A stretch of DNA of 64,000 bases, from assembly GCA_019637955.1 (NCBI GenBank), contig JAHBUS010000012.1, positions 1 through 64,000 on the forward strand, in the 5' to 3' direction. The translations under genes and the position numbers were made by a program. This document shows positions 41,391-49,993 of this stretch, one piece after another; within the stretch, counting starts at the first letter, position 1, and the number at the start of each line of letters is the position of its first letter. The notes below the pieces were generated by a model. The model ran no database searches. It was not told the DNA's origin and saw only the letters and a list, made by a program, of their open reading frames with translations. This DNA is from Pseudobdellovibrionaceae bacterium. GTDB taxonomy: Bacteria > Bdellovibrionota > Bdellovibrionia > Bdellovibrionales > Bdellovibrionaceae.

Positions 41391-41413
41391 TGTGGTGTGG
41401 CCGCCGTTTTCAT
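41387..41413 (-). CDS. Eight-residue leader micro-ORF coupled to tonB
   Basis: On the minus strand GAGGAGAAGCAA precedes ATG at 41413, and the frame encodes MKTAATPQ and then TGA. The TGA overlaps the tonB ATG as AATGA. tonB itself has no nearby ribosome site, so ribosomes probably load here and restart. A coding role for the octapeptide is not suggested. Confidence 0.6.
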   Translation of the reverse strand: MKTAATPQ

Positions 41414-41553
41414 TTGCTTCTCCTCGGAAGAATCGGGATACGTGAGTTCTCTTTTTCTTTTTAAACCCTCGCGAGGACTTTGAGAAGTAAACATGAGGCT
41501 GGGCGCGAATGCCGCCCCCAAATGAAAATAAAATGAAATCAGGAGGTCTTCAG

Positions 41554-42417
41554 GTGAAAAATTCTCTCATATCTCTGCTTCTGACTCTGTCTTGTGCGGG
41601 CGCCGTCGCCGCCGAAAATGCGATCGTCGTGGCTTTGAAGCCCGATAAAAATCCCGAAGCGATGCTGCAAGAACGCAAAGAGCTCGAATCTTTCTTGTCC
41701 AAAGAAACCGGACGACCCGTCAAAGTCGTGATTCCCTTGAGCGGCTCGGTCATTCAGGAGGGGTTCATCAACGGAACGGTGGATCTGGCTTACATCTCAG
41801 GACTTGAAATGGTGCGCGCGGCGAAAGCCAAGGCGGCGGAGCTTCTGCTCGTGACCGAGATCGAGGGCAAAACGTCCTACGAGTCGTACTGGGTGAGTCT
41901 GAAAGACAAACCCTACAACAAAGTGCAGGACCTCAAAGGTAAGCCCGTGGCTTTCGCGAGCCGCACGAGCACCTCGGGCTACTTGGTGCCGATGGCGGAT
42001 CTCGTTCAGAAAAAACTTCTCAAAGAAAAAGCCGCTCCCGAAGAGTACTTCGGCAAGGGCCACGTCACTTACGGCACGGGTTACGTGTCGGCGATCGAAC
42101 GCGTGCTGCAAGGTCAGAGCGAAGCCGCCGCGGTCAGCGATTACGTGATCAAAGGCGACAAGCACCTCACGGCCGAACAAAAAGCGCGGCTCAAGGTCGT
42201 CACTCAGCAGGGTCCCGTTCCCACGCACATCCTGGCCGTGCGCACGAACTTGGAGGCCAAGACGCGTGAGGCTTTGCAAAAGGCCCTGCTCAAACTGAAC
42301 GAAAAACCCGAACTCCGTGACCGCCTCTTCACCGCCAAGTTGGTGACGACCACTTACGACAAGCAAGTGGCTTCGCTCGCCAAAGCGATGGAGCAAACCG
42401 GTTTGACGCTGGAGTAG
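41554..42417 (+). CDS. PhnD-like periplasmic binding protein of an ABC importer
   Basis: A 287-residue solute-binding protein of the PhnD type: IVVALKPDKNPEAMLQERKE, DLAYISGLEM, PVAFASRTSTSGYLVP and VTYGTGYVSAIERVLQGQSE. The start is set by AGGAGGTCTTCAG before GTG at 41554, which begins a signal peptide (KNSLISLLLTLSCAGAVAA). Family members bind phosphonate, phosphite or similar oxyanions. The ATPase follows four bases after the stop and the permease overlaps it. No phosphonate lyase genes are present, so the substrate is uncertain. Confidence 0.87.
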   Translation: MKNSLISLLLTLSCAGAVAAENAIVVALKPDKNPEAMLQERKELESFLSKETGRPVKVVIPLSGSVIQEGFINGTVDLAYISGLEMVRAAKAKAAELLLVTEIEGKTSYESYWVSLKDKPYNKVQDLKGKPVAFASRTSTSGYLVPMADLVQKKLLKEKAAPEEYFGKGHVTYGTGYVSAIERVLQGQSEAAAVSDYVIKGDKHLTAEQKARLKVVTQQGPVPTHILAVRTNLEAKTREALQKALLKLNEKPELRDRLFTAKLVTTTYDKQVASLAKAMEQTGLTLE

Positions 42418-42421
42418 GCTG

Positions 42422-43048
42422 TTGCTGAAAGCCCGCGGGATTTCCATTCGGATCGAAGACCGCGTCTTGGCGGCGCCCTTCAGTTTTCACGTGAAGCCGG
42501 GGGATGTGATCGCGCTCATGGGCGTGTCGGGAAGCGGAAAGTCGTCGCTGATCCGCACGCTCACGCGCGAACGCGAACTCGGTGACGGTGAGCTGGACCT
42601 GGAGTCCAACTGGGCCGAAATCCCGCAGAACGAATCGCTCAACCCGCTGCTCAGCGCTCTGGACAATGCCGAGGCGGGTCTTCTTAAAAATCTGGGGTTC
42701 TGGAGCGCCTTCGCGCGCCGGCGCGAGGGGCGGCCGCGTTTAAGGCAGCTTTTGAGCGAATGGGGCCTTCGAAATCCCGATCAACCGGTGTCGTCTCTCT
42801 CGGGCGGCGAGAAGCAGCGTCTTTGCATCGTGCGGGCGCTCGCGATGGACTGGAAGATCCTGTATGCCGATGAGCCCATCTCCCAGCTCGACGAAGCCAA
42901 CGCGCGCAAAGCCTTAAAGGCGCTTCGCGAAGAGGCGATCCGCCGTCAAGGCGCGATCATCTGGGCGCTCCATCAGCCCGATCTGGCGCGCGAATTCTCG
43001 GACCGGATTTTGACCTTCGACGGTCGCGGCGGGGTGAGCGAATCATGA
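42422..43048 (+). CDS. ABC transporter ATPase of the PhnC-like importer
   Basis: A 208-residue nucleotide-binding subunit: Walker A GVSGSGKSS, signature LSGGEKQRL, Walker B ILYADEP and the H-loop ALHQPDL. It starts at a TTG, and is somewhat short for PhnC. It couples ATP hydrolysis to transport with the PhnD- and PhnE-like partners. The permease start overlaps its stop (ATGA at 43045-43048), so the three genes form one coupled operon. Confidence 0.92.
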   Translation: MLKARGISIRIEDRVLAAPFSFHVKPGDVIALMGVSGSGKSSLIRTLTRERELGDGELDLESNWAEIPQNESLNPLLSALDNAEAGLLKNLGFWSAFARRREGRPRLRQLLSEWGLRNPDQPVSSLSGGEKQRLCIVRALAMDWKILYADEPISQLDEANARKALKALREEAIRRQGAIIWALHQPDLAREFSDRILTFDGRGGVSES

Positions 43049-43788
43049 AACCGCGCGCGCTGATTTTTTGGATCTTGTTTTTGGCTGCGGTCCTCGTGTC
43101 CTGGCCCGCCTTTAAGGGCTCGGGCCGCGATGTCGATTCGGTGGGGTCGTTCTTGCGCTTTTTCGCCCGGTTTTTTCCGCCCGATTTTTCGGACGCGCGC
43201 GAACTGGTGAGCGGCTTGATCGAAACCGCGCAGATCGGTTTTTTAGCGACGGTCCTGGCCGCGGTGCTCTCGTTCGCGATCGGAATTTTGGGCGGACCGT
43301 GGGTTCACCGCGTGGGCCGGGGCGGGGTGCTTGCGATCTTTGCCGTGATCCGTTCGGTTCCCAGTCTTGTTTGGGCGGTGATCGCGGTGGCCGCCGTGGG
43401 ACCCTTTCCGCTGGCCGGGGTGATCGCGCTCACGTTCTATTCGGTCGGTTATCTCGGCAAGTTTCTGCTCGATGATTTGCGCACGCTCGACCTGTCGCTG
43501 ATGCGCCAGTACCTGCGCTGGGGTTTGTCGCCGCTCTGGGCGTTTTACTATGGCTTTTGGCCGCAGCTCAAAGGGCGTTACTGGGCCCACTGCGTGTGGA
43601 TGCTTGAATACAACATCCGCTCGGCCGCCATCATCGGCTACGTGGGCGCCGGCGGGTTGGGGCTCCGGCTGCACGCGTACCAAGAGTACGGGCAGTGGCG
43701 CCGGTTTAGTGCCGTGCTGATCATGATCCTTTTGATCGTGCTGGTGTTTGAAATTCTTTCGCGTCTGCAAGTCTCAAGAAAGCGCTGA
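43045..43788 (+). CDS. PhnE-like ABC transporter permease
   Basis: A 247-residue permease with about five or six membrane helices. It opens with MKPRALIFWILFLAAVLVSW. PhnE-type motifs are FAVIRSVPSLVWAVIAVAAV and the coupling loop LEYNIRSAAIIGYVGAGGLG. It forms the membrane channel of the operon. Its start overlaps the ATPase stop. Confidence 0.9.
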   Translation: MKPRALIFWILFLAAVLVSWPAFKGSGRDVDSVGSFLRFFARFFPPDFSDARELVSGLIETAQIGFLATVLAAVLSFAIGILGGPWVHRVGRGGVLAIFAVIRSVPSLVWAVIAVAAVGPFPLAGVIALTFYSVGYLGKFLLDDLRTLDLSLMRQYLRWGLSPLWAFYYGFWPQLKGRYWAHCVWMLEYNIRSAAIIGYVGAGGLGLRLHAYQEYGQWRRFSAVLIMILLIVLVFEILSRLQVSRKR

Positions 43789-43852
43789 GAAAGCCTGACT
43801 TTACTCCTGGAGAGGGCGGGCCTATAAGGTCCCATCTTCCAAAGGAGTTCCC

Positions 43853-44167
43853 ATGAAATCCGTTTTGTTGCTTGGTGCTTTGATGATGTCGGTTCCCGCG
43901 TTCGCGTCGCAAAATCTGGAGTTGGCCGGCGACTGCAAGCCCAAGGTTGAAAAAGCCCTCACCGGTTTGGGCGAAGGCAAGGCTCAGGTTGAAACCGTGC
44001 TGAACGTGAATGGCAAGATGATCACCGTGGCTTACACCCGCACCCTGCCTGAAGGCGTGGTCTCGGGCGAGGCGAACCTGGTTTTGAAAGAGACCAAAGA
44101 GATCGCGCGCGGTTCGAACGTGTACATGATCTTGTGCGACGTTGTCTCTGCTGAAATTCTCAACTAA
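43853..44167 (+). CDS. Small secreted hypothetical protein
   Basis: A 104-residue exported protein: AAAGGAG before the ATG, signal peptide MKSVLLLGALMMSVPAFAS, then a mixed alpha/beta domain with a cysteine pair (GDCKPKVE, LCDVVS) likely disulfide-bonded. The family is not recognised. It lies 64 bases after the importer operon and overlaps the TonB-dependent receptor's 3' end by four bases. Confidence 0.78.
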   Translation: MKSVLLLGALMMSVPAFASQNLELAGDCKPKVEKALTGLGEGKAQVETVLNVNGKMITVAYTRTLPEGVVSGEANLVLKETKEIARGSNVYMILCDVVSAEILN

Positions 44168-46143
44168 AACGCGAAGCTGGCCGTGGCTCTGACGTCACGG
44201 CCCACATCCGCGATCGCGGACCCATGCCGGCGGTAGTTGCGGTCAAAGACGTTGTTCACGCGCAAGACCGCTTTGAAGTTTCCCTCTTTCCAAGACGCGT
44301 ACACATCCTGCGAGTAAAATTCGGGCGTTTCGCTCACCCCCGAGGGGACGCGCGTTTGCTTTTGCGCCCATTTGGCATCGGTGCCGAAGGTCAGCGCGTC
44401 GCTGGCATAGTACTCTCCACGCAAATTGAACTGATCGGCCGCCGTATCGGGCAGCGGATCGCCCGAGGCTTTGTCTTTGGAGCGAACCAGGCCGTAAGAA
44501 AGCCCTGCGCCCCAGAGCGTGTGCTGATAAAAGCTGGAGAGTTCGGCGCCTTCGAGGCGCACTTCATCGACATTGATGAAGTTGGTCGTGGTCGCCAGCA
44601 CGTTTTGCTGAATAAAATCCCGCGCTTCGGTCACGAAATAAGTGCCGCTCCACTGCAGGGCGGTTTCGTCGCTCAGAGCCGTCTGGTTTTTGAATCCCAC
44701 TTCAAAGGTTTCCGCGTTCTCGGGCTTGAGATCAGGATTGGGAACGAAGAAGTTGCCGGGGAAGTGAACGCCCGAGACGTACAGATCCTGCAGACGAGGG
44801 GCATTGAAGGCCTGGCCCCACCCCGCGAAGATCAGGTGTTTGGGTTTGTATTCTTTCGAAACATAAAACTTGGCCGAGGTGCGCTCGCCGGAGGTGTCCT
44901 TGGCGGTACCGCCAAGATCTTCGGTCTTGTACGAGTCCCAGCGAAGCCCCGGCGTGATCGTGAGTGTGTCGTTCATGATGATGGACGGCTGCACGTACAC
45001 CCCGGTTTGTTGGGTGCGGCCATCAGGGAACGCCGCGAGCGGTCCGGTGCCTCGCGTGCCGGTGTTCTTATCGGTGAACGTCTCGGCGCCCAAGGTGAGC
45101 ACCGAGCGGACGGAATCCGAGAACGTCAGCGGAAGATTATTCCAGAGATCGATCCCGGTGGTGTCGACGATTTGCGTGTCGGTGCGCTTGTCGCTCACGC
45201 GGATCTTTTCGACTTCGGTGCGGCGGACGTACGGCTTGGCGTGAAAGTCGACGCGCTCATTTTTGAATTGATAATCGCCGACGTAGTCATACTTGCGGCT
45301 TCGCAAGTCGGCGGCCGGGTTTTGCGCGCCGAGGTTGTCGTTGGGATTAATAAGGCTATCGGCCCGCTCATCACGCGCCCCAATTTTCAAATGGAAGTGA
45401 TGGTTTTCGCTGAAGCGCAAACCGAGCGAGGCGTAAAGGTCTTGATCTTTGGAGGCCGAGTAGGGGAGTTCGTCGCCCGTACCGAGGCGCACGTCGGAGG
45501 AGTTGGAAACGCGCGCGGAGATCAAGGGTTCAAAAATCCCGACTTTGCTAAAGCCTGTCACGCGTCCGCCGGTTTGGTTGTTCGCGGTCGCTCCATCGAG
45601 CGTGATTTCGGCGCCGGTGGTCAGGCCCGTGCGGCGGATCAAGTCACTGGCGGTGGAGCGGCGAAAGCTGATGACCCCACCCATGGCGCCGCTACCATAC
45701 AGAGACGACCAGGGTCCTTTAACGACCTCGATCTCTTCCATCAATGAAAAGTCCGCGAAAATGCGCCCGTTGTGGCCGCTCTGAAAGTTTTGTCGAACGC
45801 CCTCATCTAAAATCAAAATACGGTTGGAGTTGAGGCCGCGGATTTGCGGCAGTTCCGCCCCCGCGCGCGGACCGCCGACAAATTCGACATTGGGTTCAAA
45901 ATCCAAAATGTGGCTCAAATTGGAGCTGCTGCGCTCATGAATCTCGTTCTGCGTTTTGTGGCCGAAGCTTCCGGGAGCGGTGATCAGCGGCCCGCCTTGT
46001 TTGTCGAGCTGCGAACGGATTTGCACGGGATCGAGCTCGGTGACGGGATTGTCCGGTCGAAGCGGCTCGGCCGGCATTTGCGCGAAGGCAAAGCTGATGG
46101 GTGCGAGAATCGTGAGCGCGAGAACGAAAACGGTGCGAGTCAT
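44164..46143 (-). CDS. TonB-dependent receptor, haem-receptor-like
   Basis: A 659-residue outer-membrane receptor. After the signal peptide (ILAPISFAFA) comes a TonB-box region (ELDPVQIRSQL), a plug domain (LPQIRGLNSNRILILDEGVR; VKGPWSSLYGSGAMGGVISF) and a 22-strand barrel ending in Phe. The barrel carries a FRAP/NPNL-like box with the conserved His in the spacing expected for haem receptors: FNAP, ten residues, His, then NPDLKPE. I infer that it imports haem or haemoprotein haem. A GAGGACTCACCT site precedes the start. The tonB gene is 2.8 kb away. Confidence 0.92.
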   Translation of the reverse strand: MTRTVFVLALTILAPISFAFAQMPAEPLRPDNPVTELDPVQIRSQLDKQGGPLITAPGSFGHKTQNEIHERSSSNLSHILDFEPNVEFVGGPRAGAELPQIRGLNSNRILILDEGVRQNFQSGHNGRIFADFSLMEEIEVVKGPWSSLYGSGAMGGVISFRRSTASDLIRRTGLTTGAEITLDGATANNQTGGRVTGFSKVGIFEPLISARVSNSSDVRLGTGDELPYSASKDQDLYASLGLRFSENHHFHLKIGARDERADSLINPNDNLGAQNPAADLRSRKYDYVGDYQFKNERVDFHAKPYVRRTEVEKIRVSDKRTDTQIVDTTGIDLWNNLPLTFSDSVRSVLTLGAETFTDKNTGTRGTGPLAAFPDGRTQQTGVYVQPSIIMNDTLTITPGLRWDSYKTEDLGGTAKDTSGERTSAKFYVSKEYKPKHLIFAGWGQAFNAPRLQDLYVSGVHFPGNFFVPNPDLKPENAETFEVGFKNQTALSDETALQWSGTYFVTEARDFIQQNVLATTTNFINVDEVRLEGAELSSFYQHTLWGAGLSYGLVRSKDKASGDPLPDTAADQFNLRGEYYASDALTFGTDAKWAQKQTRVPSGVSETPEFYSQDVYASWKEGNFKAVLRVNNVFDRNYRRHGSAIADVGRDVRATASFAF

Positions 46144-46314
46144 AGGTGAGTCCTCAATGTCGATGTCAAAACCAGACCTCAGTCATAAAACAGGTGTTCC
46201 AAAAAAGCACGAACCGAGCGCGTCTCTTTCAATTACGTTTCACCTCTCTTGAAAGAGTCCAGAACGGCGCGATCCAAATGGACGAAACCCCCACCCATCA
46301 ACGAAACTAAGAAC

Positions 46315-46941
46315 GTGCTACAAGTTCATCAAGACGAGCGTTTCAACACCTTCTCGCATTTCTTTGCGACGATTTTGGCGGGGATTGGGTCTTTCTACCT
46401 GCTCTATCGCTCCATCTCGCACGCCGACCTTTATCAATTCGCGGCCTTCTTGGTGTACGCACTCTCGAGCGTCGGTCTGTTCAGCATTTCGACGGTCTAC
46501 CACGGCAGCCAGGGGCCGCGCCGCGTGTTCATGCAACGCATGGACTACATGGGCATTTATCTTAAGATCGCGGGGAATTACACGCCTTACACGGTTCTGT
46601 TTTTGTCGGGAACCGATTTGATTCTGGTTCTGGGCACGGTCTGGGCGCTGGCGGGCGTCGGGATCGTCCTGGAATTTCTTTACAAGGCGCAGAAACGCAA
46701 CACCGCGCTTTTGCTGTACGTGGCGATGGCGTCCACGATCTTGCTCGCGGCCGGGCACTTCGTGGCCCGCGTGAGCCTGCTGAACCTGGTGCTGATCGGA
46801 CTCGGGTATACCTGTTACGCCGTGGGCGTTTATTTTTATCTGAACGATCACCGCGTTCGCTGGGGACATGAGATCTGGCACGTCTGCGTGATCTGCGGCA
46901 GCTTTTTTCAATACCTGCCGCTCGCCATCCATCTGACTTAA
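46315..46941 (+). CDS. Haemolysin III / AdipoR-family membrane protein
   Basis: About 208 residues and seven membrane helices of the HlyIII/PAQR family: FNTFSHFFATILAGIGSF, SISTVYHGSQGP (Ser/His metal site), MQRMDYMGIYLKIAGNYTP and GHEIWHVCVICGSFF (His metal ligand). The three histidines and the aspartate needed for the zinc site are present. The function in bacteria is unclear. The GTG at 46315 was picked for homology; a TTG at 46249 adds 22 residues, and neither has a clear ribosome site. It converges on the tryptophan dioxygenase gene. Confidence 0.9.
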   Translation: MLQVHQDERFNTFSHFFATILAGIGSFYLLYRSISHADLYQFAAFLVYALSSVGLFSISTVYHGSQGPRRVFMQRMDYMGIYLKIAGNYTPYTVLFLSGTDLILVLGTVWALAGVGIVLEFLYKAQKRNTALLLYVAMASTILLAAGHFVARVSLLNLVLIGLGYTCYAVGVYFYLNDHRVRWGHEIWHVCVICGSFFQYLPLAIHLT

Positions 46942-46945
46942 ATTC

Positions 46946-48043
46946 TCAAGACGACTTTGGGGCCCGGAAAAAGAAATTCATCTGTTCGCGGATATTTTCG
47001 GGAAGCTCGGGGATCTGCGAACTCGGAATCATGAAGCTGGCCAAGTTCACGAGATCGGCAAAAATCTTGTGCTTCTCGGTCGCCGATTTCAAGTACTCGT
47101 GGCCCGAGCTGCCGCCGGTGCCGATTTTTTTGCCCAGCATCCGCTGCGCCATCAAGGCATGGCGGTAGCGCCACTCGGTCATCTTCTCGTCGAGATCCAC
47201 GAGGCAGGCCAAGAGCCGGTACGGGAGCTGTAAGATCGGCTCGTCCCGGTAAATCATGATGAAGAGCGCGGCTTGAAGAGCCTTGGAAGAAAAGCGCACC
47301 GCGCCCGAGGCTTGCAGCTCGCGGTACTTTTCGGGATCAAAGAGGTTCAAGTACGTTTGCTTGGTGGCTTCAAGGCCCTTGATCGTTTTTTCTTTGTCGG
47401 CCTCGTTCAGGCGCGGATTTTTGCGCACGACCTGTTCGTCTTCGTTCAAGAGATTGACGACCGACTGCTCGTAGGATTTCCAGAAGTCGAAATTCGGCTG
47501 CGAGAGAAAGGGCGTGCGTTCGAGCCATGACTCCAGGCCGTCAAAGAGGCTGCGCTCGCTGAGGATCTTTTTCATGGCTTCCTGCTGGCTGGGGTGCAGG
47601 CTGCGCCAGAAGGGTGACTCGCTGTAAGCCAAGCGCTGATCCACCGGGAGGCCCAGCTTGGTTTCGATCATGCGCCACTGAAAGGACTGAAAGCCGCTGG
47701 CCGGGTAGAGATAGTCGCGGAAATCCAAGAAATCCATGGGCGTCATCGTTTCGAGAATGTCGATCTGACCAATCGTGTGCGTGATGATGTCGCGGATGCG
47801 CTCCAGGCGCGCGACGGCGCGGCCCATCTTCTTTTCTTCGATTTTTTCGGTGCCGAAAATCTCCAAAACCGAGTCCAGCTCGAAGAGCACCTGTTTAAAC
47901 CAAAGCTCGTAGGCCTGGTGTACGATGATGAAGAGCATTTCGTCGTGCGCGGGTTTGCCAAAGTCTTGCGAGCGGCGCTTTTGGGTTCCGAGCAGGGCTT
48001 CGATGCCGAGATAGTCGTGGTAGTGAACCGGTGGGTACTTCAT
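46946..48043 (-). CDS. kynA: Tryptophan 2,3-dioxygenase
   Basis: A 365-residue haem dioxygenase that opens tryptophan to N-formylkynurenine. The family core is HYHDYLGIEALLGTQ, HDEMLFIIVHQAYELWFKQV, LFELDSVLEIFG and LDFRDYLYPASGFQSFQWRM, and the haem-ligand His is expected in RYRHALMAQRMLGKKIGTG with GGSSGHEYL. The start is MKYPPVHYHDY at 48043 and its ATG overlaps the aldolase stop (ATGA). It is the last gene of a three-gene coupled operon. The next step, KynB, is encoded at 38139. Confidence 0.95.
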   Translation of the reverse strand: MKYPPVHYHDYLGIEALLGTQKRRSQDFGKPAHDEMLFIIVHQAYELWFKQVLFELDSVLEIFGTEKIEEKKMGRAVARLERIRDIITHTIGQIDILETMTPMDFLDFRDYLYPASGFQSFQWRMIETKLGLPVDQRLAYSESPFWRSLHPSQQEAMKKILSERSLFDGLESWLERTPFLSQPNFDFWKSYEQSVVNLLNEDEQVVRKNPRLNEADKEKTIKGLEATKQTYLNLFDPEKYRELQASGAVRFSSKALQAALFIMIYRDEPILQLPYRLLACLVDLDEKMTEWRYRHALMAQRMLGKKIGTGGSSGHEYLKSATEKHKIFADLVNLASFMIPSSQIPELPENIREQMNFFFRAPKSS

Positions 48044-49062
48044 ACGCAAAGCTCCTTGATGTGACGGATCAGGCCGCGAATGTCGTCGGGACGGGTGTCC
48101 CAGCTCGTCATCAGGCGGCACTCGAAAGTTTTTTCATCCCAGACGTAAAAGAAATAATGCTCGCGCAGCCGTTTGATCCAAGGCTGCGGAAGCTTGGCGA
48201 AGACCGCATTGCTTTCGGTCGGCCTCGTGATTTCGACGCCGTCAAGGCCCGTGAGACCTTCACGCAGCTCGCGCGCTTGGGCCAGGGCGTGCTCGGCGAT
48301 CTCGCGCCAGAGATCGCCCTCAAGGTAGGCCAAAAACTGGGCCGCCACAAAGCGTGTTTTGGACGGCAGCTGTGCGGACTGTTTGCGAACGTACTTGAAG
48401 CCCTCGGCCAGCTTGGGGTTGAGAAAGACAACCGCCTCGCCGAAGACGAGCCCGTTTTTGGTACCGCCGAACGATACGACATCCGCGCCCGCCTCGGTGA
48501 GCATCTCTTGAAAGGTGGTTTTGAGTGAGACCACGGCATTGGCCAGACGGGCGCCATCGATATGAACGAAAAGACCCTCGCGTTTCGCCCACACGCAGAT
48601 CTCGCGGATCTGCGCGAGTGAATAGCAAGTGCCATACTCGGTGGGCTGAGTCAGGCTGACGGCGCGGGCCTGCGAGAAATGCTGATCGCCGCGCCGGATG
48701 AGGGCGGCTTTGAGCGTTTCGATCGACAAAAGGCCTTGGTCGTGCGGCAAAGGTTGAAGCTTGGCGCCGGTAAAGAATTCGGGCGCGCCGCACTCGTCGA
48801 CGTTGAGATGCGAGACCTCGGCGCAAAGAACCGTTTCGTAGGGTTTGAGGCAGGCGCGCAGCGCGAGCACATTGGCGGCGGTGCCGTTAAAGACAAAAAA
48901 ACTCTCGGCCTTTGTGCCGAAAAGAGTTTGAAACGCCTTTTCCGCGCGGGCCGACCAATCATCGGTGCCGTAAGCGGGCGCGTGATCGACGTTGGCTTGC
49001 TGGAGCGAGGCTAAGATTTTGGGGTGCGCGCCTGCGTGGTTGTCGCTGCCAAAGCTTCTCAT
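48040..49062 (-). CDS. Threonine-aldolase / beta-eliminating-lyase family PLP enzyme
   Basis: A 340-residue fold-type I PLP enzyme: FGSDNHAGAHPKILAS, APAYGTDDWSARAEKAFQ, ESFFVFNGTAANVLALRA, FVHIDGARLANAVVS and the PLP lysine in SFGGTKNGLVFGEAVV. This matches low-specificity L-threonine aldolase, which cleaves threonine or allo-threonine to glycine and acetaldehyde. Placement between a ureohydrolase and tryptophan dioxygenase is unusual and leaves room for a different substrate. Both junctions are ATGA overlaps. Confidence 0.9.
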   Translation of the reverse strand: MRSFGSDNHAGAHPKILASLQQANVDHAPAYGTDDWSARAEKAFQTLFGTKAESFFVFNGTAANVLALRACLKPYETVLCAEVSHLNVDECGAPEFFTGAKLQPLPHDQGLLSIETLKAALIRRGDQHFSQARAVSLTQPTEYGTCYSLAQIREICVWAKREGLFVHIDGARLANAVVSLKTTFQEMLTEAGADVVSFGGTKNGLVFGEAVVFLNPKLAEGFKYVRKQSAQLPSKTRFVAAQFLAYLEGDLWREIAEHALAQARELREGLTGLDGVEITRPTESNAVFAKLPQPWIKRLREHYFFYVWDEKTFECRLMTSWDTRPDDIRGLIRHIKELCV

Positions 49063-49988
49063 GCGCGTCGTTCCCGCAGTGTTTGGTACAAGATGAGAGC
49101 CGCGAGTTTGGAGGTGCGATTGTCGATATCCAGCGCCGGTGAGACTTCGTAGAAGCCCAGGCCTTTGAGCGTAAAGTTTTGCGCTAAAAACCGGATCCAC
49201 GGTTGGAACGATTCGATCAACAAGCCGGTTGCGTAAGAGGCCGAGCAGCCGGGCGCTTCTTTGTTCGAAAACACGTCCATGTCGAGGCTGATGAAGCAAG
49301 GCCGGTGCGGCTCGGGCTTCGGAAAAAAATGCGAAGGCGGCGCGCGCAAGAGGTCCTCGAGATCCACCAGCGTCGCCCCTTGCGCTTCGGCCCACTCGCG
49401 GTGCGATTTGGCATTGCAATGAGACTGCAGACCGAGCTCCCAAAATTCGAACTGGCCCTTGTGCTCTTCGAGCAGGCGGCGAAACGGCGTGCCGCTGTGA
49501 AAGCCTTTGTCGAGGGCCCGCACATCCAAGTGAGCATCGAAGTTCAGAACCAGAGGATTTTGGCCGAGGTGGGCATCAACGAAACCCGCGCTGTCCGGAA
49601 AGCCGTAGTCATGGCCGCCGCCCAGGCTGACGGCGAAATGTCCCGCCGAGTGGGCGTCTTTGGCCACCGAGCGGGCCTGTGCGTGGCGGTCGTAAAGGCC
49701 TTGCGTGGACACATTCAAATCGCCGAGGTCGTGAAGCTGGTCGGGAAAGGAGCCCTTCGCGGGCGGGGTCATCTTGTAAAACGCGCGCCGGATCTCGGTC
49801 GGCGCGCTCATGGCACCGGGGCGGCCGCCATTGAGTTTGATGCCGTCGTCGTCGGGAGCTCCCCAGATCACCACGGAGGGTGCGCGGATGTCGGCCAGCG
49901 AGGACCGCCGCGTGCGGTCTCCGAGGCGAGGGTCTTCGGGATCGTTTTTTGAGAAAAGCAGCTTCGGATCGACGGGAGCGAGCAACAT
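49059..49988 (-). CDS. Ureohydrolase-family (arginase/formiminoglutamase-like) enzyme
   Basis: A 309-residue Mn-dependent hydrolase of the ureohydrolase superfamily. Metal-ligand motifs are AVSLGGGHDYG, LVLNFDAHLDVR and CFISLDMDVFSNKEAPG. It could be a formimidoylglutamase, agmatinase or arginase, and the sequence does not decide. It is the first gene of the coupled operon, and its stop overlaps the aldolase start. An amino-acid catabolic role is inferred for the operon. Confidence 0.88.
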   Translation of the reverse strand: MLLAPVDPKLLFSKNDPEDPRLGDRTRRSSLADIRAPSVVIWGAPDDDGIKLNGGRPGAMSAPTEIRRAFYKMTPPAKGSFPDQLHDLGDLNVSTQGLYDRHAQARSVAKDAHSAGHFAVSLGGGHDYGFPDSAGFVDAHLGQNPLVLNFDAHLDVRALDKGFHSGTPFRRLLEEHKGQFEFWELGLQSHCNAKSHREWAEAQGATLVDLEDLLRAPPSHFFPKPEPHRPCFISLDMDVFSNKEAPGCSASYATGLLIESFQPWIRFLAQNFTLKGLGFYEVSPALDIDNRTSKLAALILYQTLRERRA

Positions 49989-49993
49989 GCCCG

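Noticed and set aside
42422-43788. Assigning the importer firmly to phosphonate uptake (phnCDE).
   Set aside because: The family match is good, but no phosphonate catabolism genes are present, so the substrate was left open.
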